Of a stretch of DNA of 64,000 nt, positions 19,504 through 27,911 are shown piece after piece; the stretch's first letter is position 1; each line of letters starts with the position of its first letter. The stretch covers positions 1 through 64,000 of the forward strand of contig NZ_JBNPMC010000013.1 of the NCBI RefSeq assembly GCF_050313795.1. Direction: 5' to 3'. The notes under the pieces are model-generated. The model saw nothing but the letters and a program-made list of their open reading frames with translations, was not told where the DNA came from and did no database searches. The position numbers and the translations under genes were made by a program. The DNA is from CAMBRQ01 sp945870325. GTDB taxonomy: Bacteria > Bacillota > Clostridia > Lachnospirales > Lachnospiraceae.

Positions 19504-19899
19504 ATGAACATAGGACTGATAGCACATGATTCAAAAAAGACTTTGATGCAGAATTTCTGTATTGCATATAGAGGAATCTTAAGCAAGCATAATCTATATG
19601 CGACTGGTACGACCGGCCGACTGATTGAGGAGGTTACGAATCTGAATGTCCACAAATATCTTGCAGGACCATTAGGCGGCAAGCAGCAGTTGGGCGCACA
19701 GATTGCACAGAATGATATTGATGCCCTCATCTTTTTAAGAGAGCCGAATAATCCGAAACCGCACGAACCAGATGTCAACGATGTTATCCGCCTTTGTGAT
19801 ATGTACAATATTCCAATGGCATCGAACCTTGCAACAGCGGAATTGATTATATTAGCAATTGACAGAGGGGATCTTGATTGGCGTGAAATGTATCGGTAG
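19504..19899 (+). CDS. mgsA: Methylglyoxal synthase
   Basis: It converts dihydroxyacetone phosphate to methylglyoxal and phosphate, a bypass used when sugar phosphates build up. The 131 residues carry IGLIAHDSKK, TGTTGRLIEE, GPLGGKQQLGAQIA and the phosphate- and active-site region LIFLREPNNPKPHEPDV. ATG 19504 fits AGGAG at 19491-19495; a GTG at 19495 lies inside that site. It follows rodA by 12 bp and its end overlaps the next gene by 17 bp, so it is embedded in the cell-wall operon. Confidence 0.96.
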   Translation: MNIGLIAHDSKKTLMQNFCIAYRGILSKHNLYATGTTGRLIEEVTNLNVHKYLAGPLGGKQQLGAQIAQNDIDALIFLREPNNPKPHEPDVNDVIRLCDMYNIPMASNLATAELIILAIDRGDLDWREMYR

Positions 19900-20860
19900 A
19901 TTAAGCAAACTGGCAATTCTATTGTTTGCGATCACCATTCTGACCTCAGGATGTGGGAAAAAACAAGAAGAAGTTGCTGTGACTTACGAGACAAAGAATT
20001 ATAATACAAGTTTATATGAAGCAGAATTATTTGCCAGCGATCTTTGTGTGGCCTCTGCAGATATTGCACTTGAAGGTGCTCCTGAGACAACAGGGCTTCA
20101 TGCAGCAGCCTTATTCGATGTAAATAATAAAAAGACGGATTTTGCATATCGTGTCCATGAACGTCTGTATCCGGCAAGCACCACGAAGATCATGACAGCA
20201 TTGGTTGCTATCAAGAATGCTGATCTGTCTGATATTGTCACTGTATCTTCAGCAGCAGATGTTAATACTTTTGCAGCGGATGAATCGACTTGCGGGATTC
20301 ATGTCGGAGATCAGATGACGCTTTTGGATCTGCTATATGGGCTGCTTCTGCAATCCGGGAATGATAATGCGGTTGCAATTGCAGAGCACGTCGGCGGGAG
20401 CGTAGAGAATTTTGTACAGATGATGAATGATGAGGCTCAGAATCTGATGGCTACGAATACACATTTTGTGAATTCCAATGGGCTTCATAACAATAATCAT
20501 TATACAACAGCATATGATCTTTATCTTATCTTTAATGAATGCATCAAATATGACGAGTTTATACAAATGATTCAGGCTGATTCTTATACTGCAGACATTA
20601 CTGCGGCAGACGGCACCGTTCGCCAGGATACTTGGGAGCCGACGAATTTCTATGCTACAGGGGAGGCTGCGCTTCCTGAGAATGCAACCATTATTGGAGG
20701 TAAGACAGGTACTACCAGCCTTGCGGGAAATTGTCTGATTCTTCTTGAAAAGGATGCTAATGATAATCCCTATATTTCGATTGTAATGGGTGCAGACACC
20801 AAAGCCTTATTATATCAGGATATGACCGCACTGATTAATGGAATACCAACAAATGAATAA
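19883..20860 (+). CDS. D-alanyl-D-alanine carboxypeptidase, lipoprotein
   Basis: A low-molecular-weight PBP (peptidase S11) that trims the terminal D-Ala from wall peptides. It has STTK, SGNDNAVAIAE and GKTGTT, the three serine active-site motifs in order. The N-terminus carries a short hydrophobic stretch ending ILTSGC, a lipobox, so it is probably membrane-anchored by lipid. GTG 19883 or TTG 19874 is the likely start, both behind GAGGGG; the first overlaps mgsA by 17 bp. At about 325 residues it lacks the long C-terminal domain of DacA. It is the last gene of the operon. Confidence 0.92.
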   Translation: MKCIGRLSKLAILLFAITILTSGCGKKQEEVAVTYETKNYNTSLYEAELFASDLCVASADIALEGAPETTGLHAAALFDVNNKKTDFAYRVHERLYPASTTKIMTALVAIKNADLSDIVTVSSAADVNTFAADESTCGIHVGDQMTLLDLLYGLLLQSGNDNAVAIAEHVGGSVENFVQMMNDEAQNLMATNTHFVNSNGLHNNNHYTTAYDLYLIFNECIKYDEFIQMIQADSYTADITAADGTVRQDTWEPTNFYATGEAALPENATIIGGKTGTTSLAGNCLILLEKDANDNPYISIVMGADTKALLYQDMTALINGIPTNE

Positions 20861-20867
20861 TATAGTT

Positions 20868-20897
20868 AGAGGGGCATCTCACATGGGATACCCCTCT
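20868..20897 (+). terminator. Terminator at the end of the mre-min-rodA operon
   Basis: AGAGGGG (20868-20874) pairs with CCCCTCT (20891-20897), and ATC/GAT extends the stem inside one C-A mismatch. A short T-rich run (TTGCTTGT) follows. The same hairpin could end the minus-strand gene that converges on it from 20937. Confidence 0.7.
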
Positions 20898-20902
20898 TGC
20901 TT

Positions 20903-20933
20903 GTAACCTGGAACATTCGGTTCCTTTTGTTAC
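20903..20933. terminator. Second convergent hairpin
   Basis: GTAAC (20903-20907) and GTTAC (20929-20933) enclose an inner stem GGAAC/GTTCC (20910-20914, 20920-20924) followed by TTTT. It lies between convergent genes and most likely supports termination in one or both directions. Confidence 0.45.
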
Positions 20934-20936
20934 AGA

Positions 20937-21137
20937 TTATGAATTGCTGGCAATTCTTCCATACAGACTAATAAGATACAGACCGCATAAGCCAACAAGG
21001 GTATATATAATGCGGGAAAGCCAGGAGAGATTACCGAATAGAAACGCAACAAGATCGAAACGGAATATTCCGACTAAGAGCCAGTTGATTGCTCCTATAA
21101 TTACGATTGTCAAAGCGGTATTATCAAACCATTTCAT
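20937..21137 (-). CDS. DUF378 small membrane protein
   Basis: A 66-residue protein with two membrane segments (about residues 8-30 and 38-58) and the motif VIIGAINWLLVGIF, which marks the DUF378/YuzA family. No function is known. AAAGGAGG lies 7 bp upstream of its ATG at 21137. It is the only minus-strand gene in the first 27 kb and is transcribed towards the operon terminator. Confidence 0.88.
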   Translation of the reverse strand: MKWFDNTALTIVIIGAINWLLVGIFRFDLVAFLFGNLSWLSRIIYTLVGLCGLYLISLYGRIASNS

Positions 21138-21220
21138 ATTAATGTCCTCCTTTTGTCATGCTACCCTTAGTATGGCAGATACACATATAATTATACATTC
21201 TGAAAGGAAGATTTTATCAG

Positions 21221-22183
21221 ATGAAAGAAAAAATGCCATATTATCCGTATTCTGAATATTTGAAAAATAAGTATGGCGAGAAAGTATACAAACTGCCGGT
21301 CAATCTTCCGGTAAGCTGTCCGAATCGTAAATCAGGAACTGGCTGCACTTTTTGTTCCCCAAGCGGCACCGGTTTTGAAGCCATGGACTGCCAGACTTCC
21401 GTCCATGAACAGTTAGAAAAGACAAAAGAGCATATTGAACGCCGCTATCATGCGCATAAGTTTATTGCATATTTTCAAAATTATACCAATACATATCTTG
21501 CGCCTGATCGATTCGCCGTTTATATGGAAGAAGCCGCGCAAGTTTCTGATATTGTAGAGATTGCAGTATCTACACGGCCAGATTGTATCACCTTTGAATA
21601 TCTGGAAATCCTTAAGCGAATCTCCAACCGGTACGGAATTGCAATTACCATTGAACTTGGCCTTCAGACCAGTAATTGTCATACTTTAATGAATATACGA
21701 CGGGGGCATACACTGGCAGAGTTCATAGACGCAGTTCTCATGATACAGCCTTATGGATTCGACCTATGTGCACACGTAATACTGAATCTTCCGGGAGATG
21801 ATCTGACAGATGCTATTGAGACAGCGAAGATTCTATCTGCACTAAGGGTTCAGATTGTCAAAGCACATTCTCTTTATATTGCGAAAAACACACAGTTGTG
21901 CGATGACTTTGAAAATGGTACAATAACGTTATGCTCAAAAGAGGAATATCTAAAAAGACTGGCAGCATTCCTGGAACATCTGAATCCTGTAATTGCTGTA
22001 GAGCGCCTATTCAGCCGCATTCCTGAGAAAGATGCTGTATTCTGCAACTGGGGAATGAGTTGGTGGAAACTGCGGGATGAACTTCTGGAACTCATGGAAG
22101 AACACGGAAGTTATCAGGGACGAAGATTCCATTACCTGAATGGTGCAGCGCTTCAGTCTTTGGATTCTCAAGCAGATAACTAA
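21221..22183 (+). CDS. TIGR01212-type radical SAM protein (YhcC-like)
   Basis: A radical S-adenosylmethionine enzyme of the YhcC/TIGR01212 family. Its N-terminal cluster motif is the unusual CPNRKSGTGCTFC, with two cysteines 9 and 12 residues after the first. STRPDCI and ELGLQTSN are family signatures. The substrate is unknown. The 320-residue length is normal. ATG 21221 has AGGAAG upstream, and a TATAAT at 21186-21191 may be its -10 box. It opens the operon that leads to sepF. Confidence 0.9.
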   Translation: MKEKMPYYPYSEYLKNKYGEKVYKLPVNLPVSCPNRKSGTGCTFCSPSGTGFEAMDCQTSVHEQLEKTKEHIERRYHAHKFIAYFQNYTNTYLAPDRFAVYMEEAAQVSDIVEIAVSTRPDCITFEYLEILKRISNRYGIAITIELGLQTSNCHTLMNIRRGHTLAEFIDAVLMIQPYGFDLCAHVILNLPGDDLTDAIETAKILSALRVQIVKAHSLYIAKNTQLCDDFENGTITLCSKEEYLKRLAAFLEHLNPVIAVERLFSRIPEKDAVFCNWGMSWWKLRDELLELMEEHGSYQGRRFHYLNGAALQSLDSQADN

Positions 22184-22213
22184 TCAGACTATTAACAACA
22201 GGAGGCTATATTA

Positions 22214-23590
22214 TTGGCTGATAACAAATTGACGAATATACAGGTTTATCGTAAAAAATGGAATATTAATATTGGAATCATTATCTTCGGAGTGGTATTC
22301 ATCTATCTGATCGTGACAGTTCTTATGTACCTGACCGGTAATCATGTATCTGCTTACGAAGTACGCGAAGGTTCCATTCTAAAGGACAACGCATATACCG
22401 GAATTATTCTTAGAGATGAGATGGTGGTACAATCCGATACAGGTGGTTATGTTAATTATTTTGCCCTGGAGGGCAGCAAAGTAGGCGCCAAGACGAGAGT
22501 ATATTCCATATCCGATAAAAAATTGGAATTCGAAGATTCCACTACGGAAGAATCGCAAGAATTATCTTCTGAGGAACAGGCGGCACTGTTGATCAAGACT
22601 CAGTCTTTTACGGAGAATTTTAAAGATCAGCAGTTTAGCGATGTCTATACGCTGAAGAATAATATCACAACTGTGCTGGAGAGCAAATCCAACCAAAGCC
22701 GCCAGGCTCAGTTAGATGCCATGGCAGTTCAGGAGGGTGGAGGTCTTCAGATCCACTCTGCCGCATCAGATGGAATTATTATCTATGCTACGGACGGGTA
22801 CGAGACCACAACGGCAGATGATGTGACAGAGGATATGATTGCCAAAAAAGACTATGAGAAGATTAGCCTTGGAAATAATGCCAAGATAAAGGCAGGCGAT
22901 CCCGTGTACAAATTAATCCGGGCAAATTCATGGTCTATCGCGATTCTGCTGGATGACGATACTGCCACGCAACTGAAAGATACAACTTCTGTGAAGGTGC
23001 GTTTCTCCAAAGATAACGAGACAGCGCAGGCAGGTTTTTCCATAAAAAATAAAAAAGATGCTAAGATCGGTATCCTGTCTTTTGACAGTTCCATGATCCG
23101 TTATGCAGAAGAACGTTATCTGGATCTTGAACTGATTCTGGAAGATCAGTCTGGTCTGAAGATACCAAAGTCTTCCGTCGTGAATAAAGAATTCTATCTG
23201 ATCTCGGAAGATTATCTTACTCAGGGCGGCAACAGTAAGGAAGACGGTGTACTGGTAGATACCGGAAAGGATAATCCGGAATTTCAAAGTGTAGAGATCT
23301 ACGACCGTGATGAAGAAGCCGGTAAGGTGTATCTGGATGCCAATGCTTTTGATAAAGATACTGTCCTGGTAAAACCAGATTCATCCGACACATGCCGTCT
23401 GAATAAGACAGAAAGTATAGAAGGCGTATACAATATTAACAAGGGCTATGCAGTATTCAAACAAGTAAACATCCTATGTGAAAGCGATGATTATTATATC
23501 GTGGAATCAGGGAATACATACGGACTTTCTAACTATGACCATATTGCGCTATATGGAGAAGATGTCCGTGAAAATGATGTCGTATTTTAA
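22214..23590 (+). CDS. HlyD-like membrane-anchored protein
   Basis: A 458-residue protein with a single N-terminal membrane segment (about residues 17-38) and a long extracytoplasmic region. GYVNYFALEGSKVGAKTRVY resembles the biotinyl/lipoyl-like half-motif of HlyD-family adaptor proteins, and a coiled-coil-like stretch follows. No transporter gene is nearby, so the usual efflux-adaptor role is unlikely to apply simply. It starts at TTG 22214 with GGAGGC 7 bp upstream and lies 15 bp ahead of yggS. Its place before yggS-sepF suggests a link to envelope or division, which is inference. Confidence 0.8.
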   Translation: MADNKLTNIQVYRKKWNINIGIIIFGVVFIYLIVTVLMYLTGNHVSAYEVREGSILKDNAYTGIILRDEMVVQSDTGGYVNYFALEGSKVGAKTRVYSISDKKLEFEDSTTEESQELSSEEQAALLIKTQSFTENFKDQQFSDVYTLKNNITTVLESKSNQSRQAQLDAMAVQEGGGLQIHSAASDGIIIYATDGYETTTADDVTEDMIAKKDYEKISLGNNAKIKAGDPVYKLIRANSWSIAILLDDDTATQLKDTTSVKVRFSKDNETAQAGFSIKNKKDAKIGILSFDSSMIRYAEERYLDLELILEDQSGLKIPKSSVVNKEFYLISEDYLTQGGNSKEDGVLVDTGKDNPEFQSVEIYDRDEEAGKVYLDANAFDKDTVLVKPDSSDTCRLNKTESIEGVYNINKGYAVFKQVNILCESDDYYIVESGNTYGLSNYDHIALYGEDVRENDVVF

Positions 23591-23605
23591 GAAGGAGTGA
23601 TAATC

Positions 23606-24301
23606 ATGTTAAAAGAAAACCTTACATTCGTCGAAAATGAGATTCAGGCTGCCTGCCAGCGTTCCGGAAGAGACCGGGAAGATGTTACACTAATTGCAGT
23701 CAGCAAGACCAAGCCTGTAGAGATGTTAAATGAAGCATATGATCTGGGGGTTCGCATATTTGGAGAAAATAAAGTTCAGGAACTGGCAGATAAGCATGAA
23801 GTTATGCCGAAGGATATCCACTGGCATATGATCGGACATCTCCAGCGTAATAAAGTGAAGTATATTATTGATAAAGTTGATCTGATCCACTCAGTTGATT
23901 CCATACGTCTGGCTGAGACGATTGAGAAAGAAGCAGCCAAACATAATATTACTGCCAACATTCTCATTGAAGTGAATGTAGCAAAAGAGGAGAGCAAGTT
24001 TGGATTAATGCCGGAAGAACTTGATGAATTTATTACCCAAATTGCAGAATTTTCTCATATTCATGTAAAAGGACTCATGACAATTGCTCCATTTGTAGAT
24101 GATCCGGAAGAAAACCGCCCGATTTTCGCACGTTTACGCAAATTATCTGTTGACATTGCAAAGAAAAACGTTGATAATATTACTATGAGTATTTTATCTA
24201 TGGGTATGACCAACGACTATCAGGTTGCCATAGAAGAAGGCGCAACAATGGTCCGGGTGGGAACCGGAATTTTTGGTGCGCGTGATTATGCTCAAGTATA
24301 A
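23606..24301 (+). CDS. yggS: YggS-family PLP homeostasis protein
   Basis: A PLP-binding protein of the PLPBP/YggS/YlmE family, which buffers pyridoxal phosphate and has no known catalysis. LIAVSKTKPVE contains the PLP lysine near residue 36, and HMIGHLQRNKVKYI and SMGMTNDYQVAIEEGATMVRVGTGIFG are diagnostic. ATG 23606 fits AAGGAG at 23592-23597; the GTG at 23597 lies inside that site. It sits directly before sepF, the same order as ylmE-sepF in B. subtilis. Confidence 0.96.
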   Translation: MLKENLTFVENEIQAACQRSGRDREDVTLIAVSKTKPVEMLNEAYDLGVRIFGENKVQELADKHEVMPKDIHWHMIGHLQRNKVKYIIDKVDLIHSVDSIRLAETIEKEAAKHNITANILIEVNVAKEESKFGLMPEELDEFITQIAEFSHIHVKGLMTIAPFVDDPEENRPIFARLRKLSVDIAKKNVDNITMSILSMGMTNDYQVAIEEGATMVRVGTGIFGARDYAQV

Positions 24302-24325
24302 CGGAAGATAGGAGAATTATTTAAC

Positions 24326-24874
24326 ATGGGAGTATTAGATAAGTTTTTAGATATTATGAAACTAAGTGATGATGACGATTACGAGGATGATGATTTCTTC
24401 GATGATGATGATTACGAAGAAGATTATGAACCAAAGCCGAAGAGGAATCTATTCCGCAAAGACAAGGAAGAGGCTTACGATGATGAAGATGATTATGAAC
24501 TTCCTGCAAGATCGAAGTCTTCACGTTCTGCTAATAACAATAAGGTAACTCCGATGCGTCAGCCTGCCAGAAGGAATAATGTCAGCATGGAGGTCTGTGT
24601 AATTAAGCCGAATTCCGTTGACGATGCACGTGAGATCACAGAGACTTTATTGAGTGGACGTACTGTGATTCTGAATCTGGAAGGTCTGGATCTTGAAATT
24701 GCACAGCGCATTATTGACTTTACTTCAGGTGCGACCTACGCAATCAGTGGTAATCTGCAGAAGATATCCAACTACATATTCTTGGTAACCCCAACGAATG
24801 TTGATATCTCCGGTGATTTGCAGGATCTCCTGAATACATCATTTGACGCATCCTCTATGCGTTCCAGGTTCTAA
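24326..24874 (+). CDS. sepF: Cell division protein SepF
   Basis: SepF anchors and aligns FtsZ filaments at the septum membrane. The N-terminus MGVLDKFLDIMKLSD is the amphipathic membrane-binding helix. A very acidic linker (Asp/Glu runs, about residues 15-38) and a basic stretch follow, then the C-terminal globular domain from about residue 88 (VCVIKPNSVDDAREI, GRTVILNLEGLD). At 182 residues the linker is longer than in B. subtilis SepF. AGGAGAA precedes ATG 24326. Confidence 0.95.
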   Translation: MGVLDKFLDIMKLSDDDDYEDDDFFDDDDYEEDYEPKPKRNLFRKDKEEAYDDEDDYELPARSKSSRSANNNKVTPMRQPARRNNVSMEVCVIKPNSVDDAREITETLLSGRTVILNLEGLDLEIAQRIIDFTSGATYAISGNLQKISNYIFLVTPTNVDISGDLQDLLNTSFDASSMRSRF

Positions 24875-24877
24875 GTT

Positions 24878-25633
24878 ATGAATAAAGAAGAGACACTGTT
24901 ACAAAAACGACTGGTTGAATTATCCAGAATCGCATATACGCGCGGGATTGTTACGTTCTCTGATTTCCTGAATCTGAATGAATTGAATATACTGCATACT
25001 ACTCCAAAGAATATGTTTCTCTCTAAGCATGAGACATATGGCGGGTATGACTTATCAGAGCGTCAGATGGTTGCTTTTCTACCTGATGCTCTTTATTATG
25101 ACTATCAATATCCCATTCAGATGATCGAGATCTCTCCGGTGAATCGCAAATTCTCTGAAGAATTGACTCACCGTGATTATCTGGGCGCTGTTATGAATCT
25201 TGGAATAGAGCGGTGCAAATTGGGAGATATCATTATAGATGAAGGAAAAGCACTGCTTTTTGCTAAAGAGGAATTGGCTGATTATATAATAGAAAATCTT
25301 ACTCGAATACGTCATACAACCGTACAGGCACACGCTGTATCAGAGTTTGACGTTACTTATGAGCCAAGATATGAGGAGGTTAAGGGTACTGTTGCATCAA
25401 TCCGTTTGGATACCGTACTGTCCCTTGCTTATCCTTTGTCACGGAGCAAACTGACAGCGTACATCGAAGGCGGAAGAGTATTCGTGAATGGAAAACTGAT
25501 TACCAGCAATGGATACCGTTTAAAAGAAGGAGATATGATTTCCGTTCGTAAGATGGGCAGGATTTCTTACACAGGCATACTGTCAGAGACGAAAAAAGGA
25601 CGATATATGGTAATGATCCGTAAATATATATAA
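24878..25633 (+). CDS. ylmH: YlmH-type S4-domain RNA-binding protein
   Basis: A 251-residue protein with the C-terminal S4 RNA-binding domain starting near residue 180 (IRLDTVLSLAYPLSRSKL). The N-terminal two thirds matches YlmH/RqcP-related proteins of the dcw-flanking region; members of this family are linked to ribosome rescue and quality control. It begins 3 bp after sepF at ATG 24878 with only a weak AGG upstream, so coupling to sepF translation is likely. Confidence 0.92.
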   Translation: MNKEETLLQKRLVELSRIAYTRGIVTFSDFLNLNELNILHTTPKNMFLSKHETYGGYDLSERQMVAFLPDALYYDYQYPIQMIEISPVNRKFSEELTHRDYLGAVMNLGIERCKLGDIIIDEGKALLFAKEELADYIIENLTRIRHTTVQAHAVSEFDVTYEPRYEEVKGTVASIRLDTVLSLAYPLSRSKLTAYIEGGRVFVNGKLITSNGYRLKEGDMISVRKMGRISYTGILSETKKGRYMVMIRKYI

Positions 25634-25649
25634 AGGAACAAGAATAATA

Positions 25650-26159
25650 ATGAGAACAGAATCAAAGCGTTATATACATTATCTTGCCGCGCTGGTTGGT
25701 GCGGCTATTCTTACAATCATAGATCAAGTCACAAAGCACATAGTGCTTGTGAATCTGAAAGGGAATGAGCCTTTTGTAATCTGGGAAGGTGTATTCCAAT
25801 TGGAATATCTTGAGAACAGAGGGGCTGCTTTTGGCTTGTTCCAGAATCAGCGTATTTTCTTTCTTGCCAGTGCTGCAATTATCAGTATTGTAGTTGTTAT
25901 CTTTTATCTGCGAGTACCTATGAACCGCAGATTTCTTCCTCTCAGACTATGTGCTGTAGGAATTATAGCAGGAGCTTGGGGGAACTGCATTGATAGAATC
26001 CGTTTGAACTATGTGGTGGATTTCCTATATTTTAAGTTAATTGATTTTCCCATCTTCAATGTGGCGGATATCTATGTTACCGTATCGACATTCATGCTGG
26101 CAATCCTGATATGCTTCTATTATAAGGAGGAAGACCTTGAAAGAATTTTTCACCGTTGA
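25650..26159 (+). CDS. lspA: Lipoprotein signal peptidase LspA
   Basis: Signal peptidase II removes the signal peptide of prolipoproteins after lipidation. The 169-residue protein has four membrane segments and both catalytic aspartates, in GNCIDRIR and FNVADIYVTV. LENRGAAFGLFQNQ is also diagnostic. It overlaps the TTG start of the rluD-like gene by 23 bp. One candidate substrate, the lipobox-bearing carboxypeptidase, is encoded 5 kb upstream. Confidence 0.97.
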   Translation: MRTESKRYIHYLAALVGAAILTIIDQVTKHIVLVNLKGNEPFVIWEGVFQLEYLENRGAAFGLFQNQRIFFLASAAIISIVVVIFYLRVPMNRRFLPLRLCAVGIIAGAWGNCIDRIRLNYVVDFLYFKLIDFPIFNVADIYVTVSTFMLAILICFYYKEEDLERIFHR

Positions 26160-27051
26160 GAATCAGGAGGGAGAGCGTATCGATCGCTATCTTTCCGAAG
26201 AACTGGAAGACAGATCCAGATCTTATATTCAGAAACTGATAAAAGAACAGTATGTAATCGTGAATCAGAGGCCTGTAAAAGCCAATTACAGGCTTTCTTT
26301 AGGTGACAGGGTAGAGATAACCCTTCCGGAGGCAAAAGAGCCGGATATCGCCCCTGAGGACATTCCACTGGATATTCTGTATGAGGATGAAGACATCATT
26401 ATCGTCAATAAGCCTAAGCAGATGGTAGTACATCCTGCACCGGGACATTACAGCGGTACGCTGGTGAATGCACTGATGTATCATTGCGGTCAGGAACTTT
26501 CCGGTATTAATGGCACGATGCGCCCTGGCATTGTCCATCGGATTGACATGGATACCACGGGCTCTCTGATCGTATGTAAGAATGACATGGCACATCAGAG
26601 CCTGTCAGAGCAATTAAAGATTCACTCGATTCGTCGAATCTATGTTGCTATTGTCCACGGCAATATCAAGGAAGAAAGTGGGACTGTCAATGCACCAATT
26701 GGAAGGCACCCGACTGAACGCAAGAAGATGAGTATCTATTCTAAGAATGGCAGAACAGCAATCACTCATTATAAAGTCCTCGAACGTTTCGGAGATTACA
26801 CTTACGTCCAGTGTGAATTGGAAACGGGACGTACGCATCAGATTCGCGTGCATATGGCAAGTATCGGTCACCCGCTTCTTGGAGATCAGGTATACGGTCC
26901 TAAAAAATGCCCAATCCCGCATCTGCAAGGACAGACGCTACATGCCAGAACTTTGGGAATCATCCACCCGCGGACAGGGGGGTACCTAGAGGTAAATGCA
27001 CCACTTCCAGCATATTTCACCGAATTATTAGACAGACTAATGAAAAATTAA
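26137..27051 (+). CDS. rluD: RluD-family 23S rRNA pseudouridine synthase
   Basis: A 304-residue RluA-superfamily pseudouridine synthase. The N-terminal S4 domain (RIDRYLSEELEDRSRSYIQ) is followed by the catalytic HRIDMDTTGSL near residue 136, which holds the catalytic aspartate, and ETGRTHQIRVHM. Linkage to lspA is the classic lspA-rluD (ylyB) arrangement. TTG 26137 has AAGGAGG 6 bp upstream. Exact modified positions cannot be read from sequence. Confidence 0.93.
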   Translation: MKEFFTVENQEGERIDRYLSEELEDRSRSYIQKLIKEQYVIVNQRPVKANYRLSLGDRVEITLPEAKEPDIAPEDIPLDILYEDEDIIIVNKPKQMVVHPAPGHYSGTLVNALMYHCGQELSGINGTMRPGIVHRIDMDTTGSLIVCKNDMAHQSLSEQLKIHSIRRIYVAIVHGNIKEESGTVNAPIGRHPTERKKMSIYSKNGRTAITHYKVLERFGDYTYVQCELETGRTHQIRVHMASIGHPLLGDQVYGPKKCPIPHLQGQTLHARTLGIIHPRTGGYLEVNAPLPAYFTELLDRLMKN

Positions 27052-27072
27052 TGTAAAATTTTTCGATAATTC

Positions 27073-27101
27073 TATACAATTAGTTCTAATTGATATATAA
27101 T
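27073..27101 (+). promoter_or_regulatory. Promoter with palindrome before the cytidylate-kinase-like gene
   Basis: TATACA (27073-27078) and TATAAT (27096-27101) are 17 bp apart. Between them lies the perfect palindrome CAATTAGTTCTAATTG (27077-27092), well placed to act as an operator. Ribosome binding site AGGAG (27121) and ATG 27136 follow. Confidence 0.55.
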
Positions 27102-27135
27102 ATATTTATAATGATTTAAGAGGAGCGTGATTGGT

Positions 27136-27780
27136 ATGGCAAAGACTAATACGATTATAACCATTGGCAGACAATATGGAAGTGCCGGTAGGGAAATTGG
27201 CTATAAAGTGGCAAATGACCTGGGTATCAAATTATACGATAAGGAGATGCTCGACCGTGCTGCGAAGGAGAGTGGCATCTGTCAGGAATTATTCGAGACA
27301 CATGATGAGAAACCAACGAACAGTTTCTTGTATTCTCTTGTAATGGATACTTATTCTCTCGGATATACTTCTGGAAGTTACACAGATATGCCGATTAACC
27401 ACAAGGTATTCCTTGCTCAATTTGATGCGATCAAGAAGATTGCTGATGAAGGTCCCTGTATTCTGGTAGGTCGCTGCGCTGATTACGCTCTGGAGGAATA
27501 TGATAATGTATTAAGTATATTCATTCACGCAGACTTAGATGCACGTATCCGAAGAATTGCACGAATCTATGATCTTACGGACGCAAAGGCAAAGGATCTG
27601 ATTCAAAAAACAGACAAGAGACGTTCCAGTTATTATAATTACTATAGCAATAAGAAGTGGGGCGCTGCCGACAGTTATGATATCTGCCTGGATAGTTCTC
27701 TTCTGGGAATCGATGGAACGGCTGATGCGATCAAGCAGTTGGTTGAAATTAAAGAACGTGAAGGCGACAAGAGATTGTAA
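27136..27780 (+). CDS. Cytidylate kinase-like family protein
   Basis: A 214-residue P-loop protein of the cytidylate-kinase-like (AAA_26) family. TIITIGRQYGSAGREIGYKVA forms the nucleotide-binding loop, and LVGRCADYAL and the C-terminal YDICLDSSLLGID are typical. Members are not shown to phosphorylate CMP, and the real substrate is unknown. ATG 27136 is preferred over GTG 27127, which would sit 2 bp after AGGAG. It appears to have its own promoter and is closed by a strong hairpin. Confidence 0.88.
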   Translation: MAKTNTIITIGRQYGSAGREIGYKVANDLGIKLYDKEMLDRAAKESGICQELFETHDEKPTNSFLYSLVMDTYSLGYTSGSYTDMPINHKVFLAQFDAIKKIADEGPCILVGRCADYALEEYDNVLSIFIHADLDARIRRIARIYDLTDAKAKDLIQKTDKRRSSYYNYYSNKKWGAADSYDICLDSSLLGIDGTADAIKQLVEIKEREGDKRL

Positions 27781-27786
27781 AGATGG

Positions 27787-27817
27787 GGACGTAGTAAAAG
27801 TGCATTTTACTACGTCC
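27787..27817 (+). terminator. Strong hairpin terminator
   Basis: GGACGTAGTAAAA (27787-27799) and its exact complement (27805-27817) form a 13-bp stem with a 5-nt loop, 6 bp after the stop codon. The following sequence is TTAATTAG, a weak T-tract. It marks the end of the first long plus-strand block. Confidence 0.75.
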
Positions 27818-27851
27818 TTAATTAGCAAATGCGGTGTCAATTTTTAACATC

Positions 27852-27886
27852 TGTGGTGTACCCAAATGTAATATGTGGTGTACCCA
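27852..27886. repeat. Short direct repeat, possible insertion-sequence end
   Basis: TGTGGTGTACCCA occurs at 27852-27864 and again at 27874-27886, 22 bp apart, with a partial copy (GCGGTGT) at about 27831. IS21-family ends have spaced repeats of this kind near a TG tip (here TGTCAATTTTTAAC at about 27835). No transposase is present. This could be a solo end or a chance repeat. Confidence 0.4.
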
Positions 27887-27911
27887 TTCAAAAATCTCAA
27901 GGATATTCTCA

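Noticed and set aside
24366..24548. Overlapping small frame in the acidic part of sepF
   Set aside because: It arises from the GATGAT-rich low-complexity stretch and has no support as a gene.
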